NCBI GenBank assembly: GCA_018398805.1
Contig: JAGFBZ010002341.1
Location: forward strand, 729,001-793,000
Origin: Hirundichthys speculiger
Taxonomy: Eukaryota; Chordata; Actinopteri; Beloniformes; Exocoetidae
Length of the DNA stretch: 64,000 nucleotides
Reading direction: 5' to 3'
A program made the translations under genes and the position numbers. The notes under the pieces are model-generated. The model made no database searches, was not told the origin of the DNA, and worked only from the letters and a program-made list of their open reading frames with translations. Below, piece after piece: positions 58,812 to 64,000 of this stretch (its first letter is position 1; each line of letters begins with the position of its first letter).

Positions 58812-61800
58812 AAATAGATGTCTTTTGGGAATTGTTAGGATTAAGATTAATTTAGAGAACTGTTTAACTGTTAAAACTAAACTTTATGGCATGTAAGAAT
58901 GCAGTCTCTGTTTATGATGGTGAGTCCTCAGTTTTGCTGCTTTATGACCTACCGACTGGGATCTCCTGACTTCCTGACCTGCTGTCCTCCAAGGAAGTTT
59001 GGGACTTCCAGATAAACAGTTTGTTTATTATCCTGGACTGTAATAACAGAGAGCTGTTGGCCATCTGGGTTCTGAGACAAAGAGCAATAAAACTCAGAAG
59101 AGCAAGAATCCGCCTATAAGAACTGAGACAATCTGACATTTGGGGTGCATTTCCTGGCATCTCTCTGTGGTGTTAAGGGAATGCATCATCTGTCGATTAA
59201 AATATTCTGCATGGCATATTGAATCTTTGTATTCATGATTGTATATTAAACTCTTCAATTGACCTTTGTTTCTAGTCTTGTCAATGGCACCAGATAAAAG
59301 AACACGGAGAATAACTTTCAGGATCCTGGAGGTAAATAAACACCAATTAGTAGAAGGATATAGGAGCATGGATGTGCTACAGCTGCTAACCCCACTATCC
59401 TCACCAGGCCGAACCTTTACTACTACGCATTCATAGTTAGCATGATGAATCTGACCATTTGGAGGTATTAACCAGGTATCAGTCAAAGCAGAGGCCGTTC
59501 ATTACAAGTCTGACAGAAGGGAGTTGGGAGGCACGAAGCCCTGCAAATGCACATCACACTGCTGTCAGCCCATCATGTCCTTGGCCCGTCGCTTTTTGAC
59601 AAGGGAGGAATAGAGAAATGGAGGCAGGACGGCGAGAGAAAGAGAAGGCATGGAGACATCCAGAAGGGAGGAAGGGCGCTGAAGTGAAGGTGAGTGATTT
59701 GAACAGAAAGGAGGGGAGGCAGGGAGGGAGGAGCGCTGGAGACGGGAGAACGGCAACGAGTGCATGACTGATGAAGACTGGAATTAACAGAGAAGGAGAA
59801 AAGCCGCTGAAAAGGGGTGAAGATGAGACGGAGGGGTGGTCAGAAACAAAAGAGGACAAGATGAAGCATGGAGAGGTCGCGGGGATGACGTGCATGAGTT
59901 ATGATAACCTGTAGCACATTTAATGAATGAACACATCGGTGCAATCAGGCTGGTTTTAGTGGGGCGTAAACCCCTGCAGTCTCCCCGCTCCTGATTAGTT
60001 TCAGCACTGTACATCACTCCAATCGTGTCATGTTTTGCTTTTAAACAGAAAACACGGCGTTATTACAGTTCGCCTGTGAATCAGATTGTTTAATGGGATG
60101 CTGAACATTCGCTGGGTGTGGAGGCGAGAAAACTCCCCGCAGTCGAATCTGCAGCTTTGCTCAGAACAGACAGGGAGGAAAGTGGAAACTCCCACTGGGA
60201 AGTAATTACTATGGACAGTTTTTAATGTTGACACTGCTGGCTCCGCTTTCAGATCTCTCATTTGCTTTTTCCTGCCGTCTTGGGAAAACATTCCCGCGTC
60301 AATTTCACTGTTTTTTTTTTTCTTTCCCTTCTTTTCTTTCTTTCTCCTTTCCCCAAATTGAAATATCTCCTTTTGTGCTCAGGAAGTTTTGTGTTCTGAC
60401 AGCCCCGTGAGCGCCACCGAAAACACAAGCTGAAGACTTTAATTATAACGCAGCAATCAAAAAGGAGGAAACAGCCACTGTTCTCCTTTTGATATAAACA
60501 AATCTTCTTTGTAATTATTGAGGCTTTTTCTCTTTTTTGAGCTCGCGCTCTCTGGTTGGCTTCTCTGCCTCAGATACAGTTTCTGTAAATTCACCAGCAT
60601 CATCTTTGTGTTTTTTATTTCTCTCCCTAAAAGAAATAAATACAAATGGAAGACTAAAAGCCGTGCAGTGCGCTGCGTACAAGAATGTTTCTTCCTCTCT
60701 AATCTCTTTTACAGTGTTGATTGGCTCCGTTGATCACGTGATCGTAATATTTTAACGGATAATTCACCGTGTAACCTAATGTGCTAATTCACTGCCTCCC
60801 CAAACACTTTTATCATTTCACAGTTTCAAATGATCTGCTTCGTGTTGAAGGGAACAATATGATGAAGATACTTTTTATTTCAGGAGTTTAGATGGAGAAG
60901 CAGACCTCCCTCGGTGCACTGATCCATGACTGTCACCTTTCATCTTCTTTAGGGAGAACAAACACACTTGACTTCCCCTCCTTTTCCCCATTGCTATTAA
61001 CTACATAACAGCAGGAGCCTTTCCATTTATTTTCTCTCATTTTCTTTTCTGAAAGCAAGGAGGAACATTTTTTTTTCTTTTGAACTAACGTTTTAATTGT
61101 AACTTGTAAGCGAGTCGGAGTAATGTCTCAGCGGTAAATGGTTTTAACCTTCTTGACCTCATCTGTCTTCCATAAAGCACAGACACTCAGACATCATAAA
61201 AATCATCTCGTCCTCGCCAGGTCTTAAAAGGAGATTAATGCGACCTCGGATGGACAGATTACGCACGTTAGATAGCAGACATTAGACCATGTTGTTGTTT
61301 ATTCAACAGAAACTAGGGAAGGATGTACAAGCAGCGTGTGGAAAAAGCCGTAGTGGATGATATAATGGCTGTCGCATCACCTGTAACCCTATTATAAGGT
61401 TATAGGTGTCTCACCTCGCCGTGGAGGCGTTTGGCCCACTCTTCTTTACAATGTTGCCTTTTCCCCAAGCAATTTAAGCTTTACTGGCTGTGACCGGCCA
61501 ACCAGCTATCAAGAAACCCAGTTCATTTTATTTTATCACCCTAAAGAACCTGTCGCACTCACGCCGATTCATGCTTCTGCCTCACAGCCGCACAGGCGGG
61601 CCACATCCGGGACCTGCTCTGTGACTGGCATCTATACGAGTCACCAGTTACACCAGCAAACCCTGCTGGTGGTCACTTCCTCAATGTGGCGAAGGAGGAA
61701 ATGAAGCTTGTCTGCTGTTCCATAAATAAATGTTCAGCGATGACTACTTTTCTGACAATTTATCTTTCTTCCCAGCTTGAAAATGTTGAAGTAGTAGCAG

Positions 61801-63231
61801 TAGTAGAAGGTAGAGATTGATAAAATTGATGCGTGTAATATTAAAACTTCATTTTGGGGCCTTGGTCCATAAGCCCATGACTTCTGGTCTCGAGTCTGGT
61901 CTGTTGAAGGCCACAGCTTTGTTTATCGTTCTGGCTCCATCAAGTAACTAAGTCTAGACATTTTATCTCAAGGTCTCCATGTTTTTTGATGCTTAAGACG
62001 ACTGTTCCCTGTTGGCAATTTGTCATTTCTGATCATCCTGCTTTCCTGTGATGTTGGTGATGACCTCTTCACCTTGTATACAGCTGGAGATTAAATGCAC
62101 TTGCGTTCTCTGTTTTATTATTGCCTCACCTTAACTCACTAATAATTGATAAACTATACCTTAATATTGAAAATTTAAACAACAATGCCAAAATACTGAT
62201 ATTTTGATCCTCATGTGAGAGAAAGTCAAGTAAAAATCAAAATTCAATCATTTCATTTCATAGTATTTTTGTTCTTTTTTATATATTTAGTTTGGACAGG
62301 AACTACTTTTCCGTCTGCTTACTCGTTTTGTTTGAAATGGCGGCTGCAAAATGGCGCACAGGCAAACGTTATAGGTTACTTTGATCCGGTAAATAATGTG
62401 GTATATGTGACAAAATGGTCAGACGCTGCGGCAACAAAACACACAAAAAAGAAGAACCCCAAAAGAGCACGATGAGAGCTGGAGAGACTGTAGTCGGACA
62501 CCCCCACTTCAGTCAGACGGTGTTTTACAGTGGAGGCAGCAGTCGGCCAGGTAGCCGGTGATGACCAGGATATTTATGGTGTGAATCCAGCGTAGTGGTG
62601 TGGGCGTAGACGGTCTTCAGCCTCCTCCTCCACCTCTCTGTATTTCACTCGCTCATCAAGGAACAGAGTGAAGCCTGAAGAGAAAAATGCCACGTTTAAC
62701 AGGGAGGGAAGGAAATCTTCACGTTTCTGTGTCACCAGAGTTCTTGTTTGAACATTGAAGAAAAAAAAAAATCTGTTTAATCAGTTTTTGTTTAAAAAAA
62801 AAGAAGAAAAAAAAAATAGAGTAGTTTCATTTTCTCTGAAAATTTGTGAACTGAACTTTGACAGAACTCAAAGCTTCGCTCTCGTGTGCACCAGACTTTT
62901 AAAAACGCTGGTAGTGATTAAATCAGTGGTATTGCCCGGCGCTAACCCTCACATCTGTCGCTGCATTCGTTCGGCTACGTCACAGCCTCCATATGTCATT
63001 CAGAAGCATAATCAGCTTTTACTCTCCAACAGGCTTGTCATCAGGGTGGATTACATTTAATTTAAGGCATTAATGACATCTTACAATACACCTGGACCAG
63101 TTATTGCACCAGTGCAAAAATCTGTCTGTTACGTCAGTTTTATTTGCCAACATGCGAACATTTACATTAAATGAAGTGATGTCGGAAGTCAGCTTCAAGT
63201 CTTCCAGGAAATATGATTATCTGATCAGTGT

Positions 63232-63265
63232 TTCATTAGATAGATTTAAAAATCTATCTAATGAA
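63232..63265. repeat. Perfect 16-bp-arm inverted repeat
   Basis: TTCATTAGATAGATTT is followed by AA and its exact reverse complement. RNA or single-stranded DNA would form a 16-bp stem with an implausibly small 2-base loop, so in practice a few inner pairs would open. It is not flanked by a T run as a terminator would be. Confidence 0.85.
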
Positions 63266-63458
63266 CTGCATGTTCATGAAATGATCTCAAACATTTGTTG
63301 CACATATTCATGGTTTCTGTAAATGTAAAGTTAAAGCATATTGTTTTTCCCAACTGCTGTTCTGTAGGCAGCAACTCTGGTGTAATAAATCTGTATTTGG
63401 GTTATTTTAGATGAATAGGTCAGCTGAAATGGATTGAGAATAGTTTCACATGGAAAGC

Positions 63459-63485
<27 letters not shown>
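63459..63485. repeat. T27 homopolymer
   Basis: Uninterrupted T run; could be the poly(A) tail of a minus-strand retroposed sequence, but no source gene is recognised to its left. Confidence 0.9.
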
Positions 63486-63489
<4 letters not shown>

Positions 63490-64000
63490 CTCTCAAACAT
63501 AACTCCTAATTTCTTTGCAGTCTATGTGGGTCACGGCATTTTCTGGCTGCCCTGGAATGATGGCTTCATCAAAGCTTTGCAAGATCGAACCGTAACATTT
63601 GGTCTTTTACTGTACGGGGAGGTTAAACGGGTCAGTCTGGGCTGGCGTCCGATGTGAATGAGGAGCAGTCGTAATTCCTCGTCTGTGTGAAGTCAAATAG
63701 GTGTTTAGTTGATAACATCGAGACAGAATCACGCCCGGTGCCTCATCCTTCTGTTATTGCGTGGCATTCAAGGATTACATGTAATCTGCTGTGTGTTTTT
63801 GTGCACTTTAGAGGACTTTAACTTCCTGCGGCTTTATCAAATGACGGGAAAATCTGGACGGATAATGTTTGGATGTGAAGTTCACCAACAAGTCTATAAA
63901 GGTGCAAATGCATAAAAGAGATGAATAAATCTGTCAGATTTGTGGAGCACATTAAGGCCGCATAAACGAAACGTGGTCACCTGGATTGTGGAGGCTTGAT

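Larger units (their letters stand above)
57864..64000. other. No gene seen; 6.1 kb unassigned right end
   Basis: AT-rich sequence without recognised coding domains or transposon ends. Contents include a 20-base telomere-like GGGTTAGGGTTGGGGTTAGG (58543-58562), an (ATTC)n tract, a purine-rich stretch (59590-59880), a pyrimidine tract (60308-60356), A-rich runs (62758-62817), a perfect hairpin (63232-63265) and a T27 run. A 114-codon minus-strand frame at 58151-58495 and an 86-codon plus frame at 62215-62475 have no family resemblance. Confidence 0.4.

Overview
This is vertebrate DNA, almost certainly from a teleost fish. The reasons are the mix of mobile elements (Tc1-like, hAT, PIF/Harbinger-like and pogo/Tigger-like DNA transposons, plus L2/CR1-group and RTE-group LINEs), the microsatellites, the low gene density and the absence of operons or ribosome-binding sites. 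I recognise no host protein-coding exon, tRNA, rRNA or CRISPR array. Most open reading frames are chance frames in AT-rich DNA or the antisense of transposons. The window is best read as an intergenic or long-intron stretch built up by successive transposon insertions.

Layout. 0.5-1.7 kb: decayed DD34E Tc1 element. 3.6-4.7 kb: hAT-like non-autonomous element. 6.4-7.1 kb: a possible short first exon and an orphan transposon end. 7.2-8.8 kb: a complete Tc1-like transposon with perfect 27-bp terminal repeats and an intact 346-residue transposase of DD38E spacing. 11.4-12.7 kb: a Harbinger-like element with a MADF reading frame, then a hAT MITE with perfect 8-bp target duplications. 14.5 kb: a 238-bp MITE. 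17.2-17.6 kb: one hAT MITE inside another. 18.9-21.7 kb: a pogo-like element, then two LINE fragments. 24.3-26.4 kb: a hAT-like element and an element dense in a GCGGGTAGC-type motif. 26.8-35.3 kb: SINE-like, pogo/Tigger, L2, RTE and hAT remnants. 35.3-47.8 kb is mostly unassigned, apart from a diverged tandem repeat (42.7-43.1 kb) and pogo-like copies (44.6 and 46.0-46.7 kb). 51.3-53.8 kb: a four-level nest (RTE LINE, hAT MITE, hAT MITE, Tc1) with a separate Harbinger-like MITE in the same LINE. 54.5-57.9 kb: two more pogo-like copies. 57.9-64 kb: unassigned AT-rich DNA with one perfect hairpin.

How the parts relate. The only element with everything it needs in cis to move is the DD38E Tc1 at 7.2-8.8 kb. 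The others are internally deleted, 5'-truncated or frameshifted and would depend on enzymes encoded elsewhere. Several keep only part of an ancestral protein: a DNA-binding domain (52.7 kb), a MADF domain (11.6 kb), the two tips of a hAT transposase (34.6 kb), or a Tigger-like C-terminal segment (29.5 kb). Nesting gives a relative order of insertion. Family names come from motifs and remembered family features, not from a database search.
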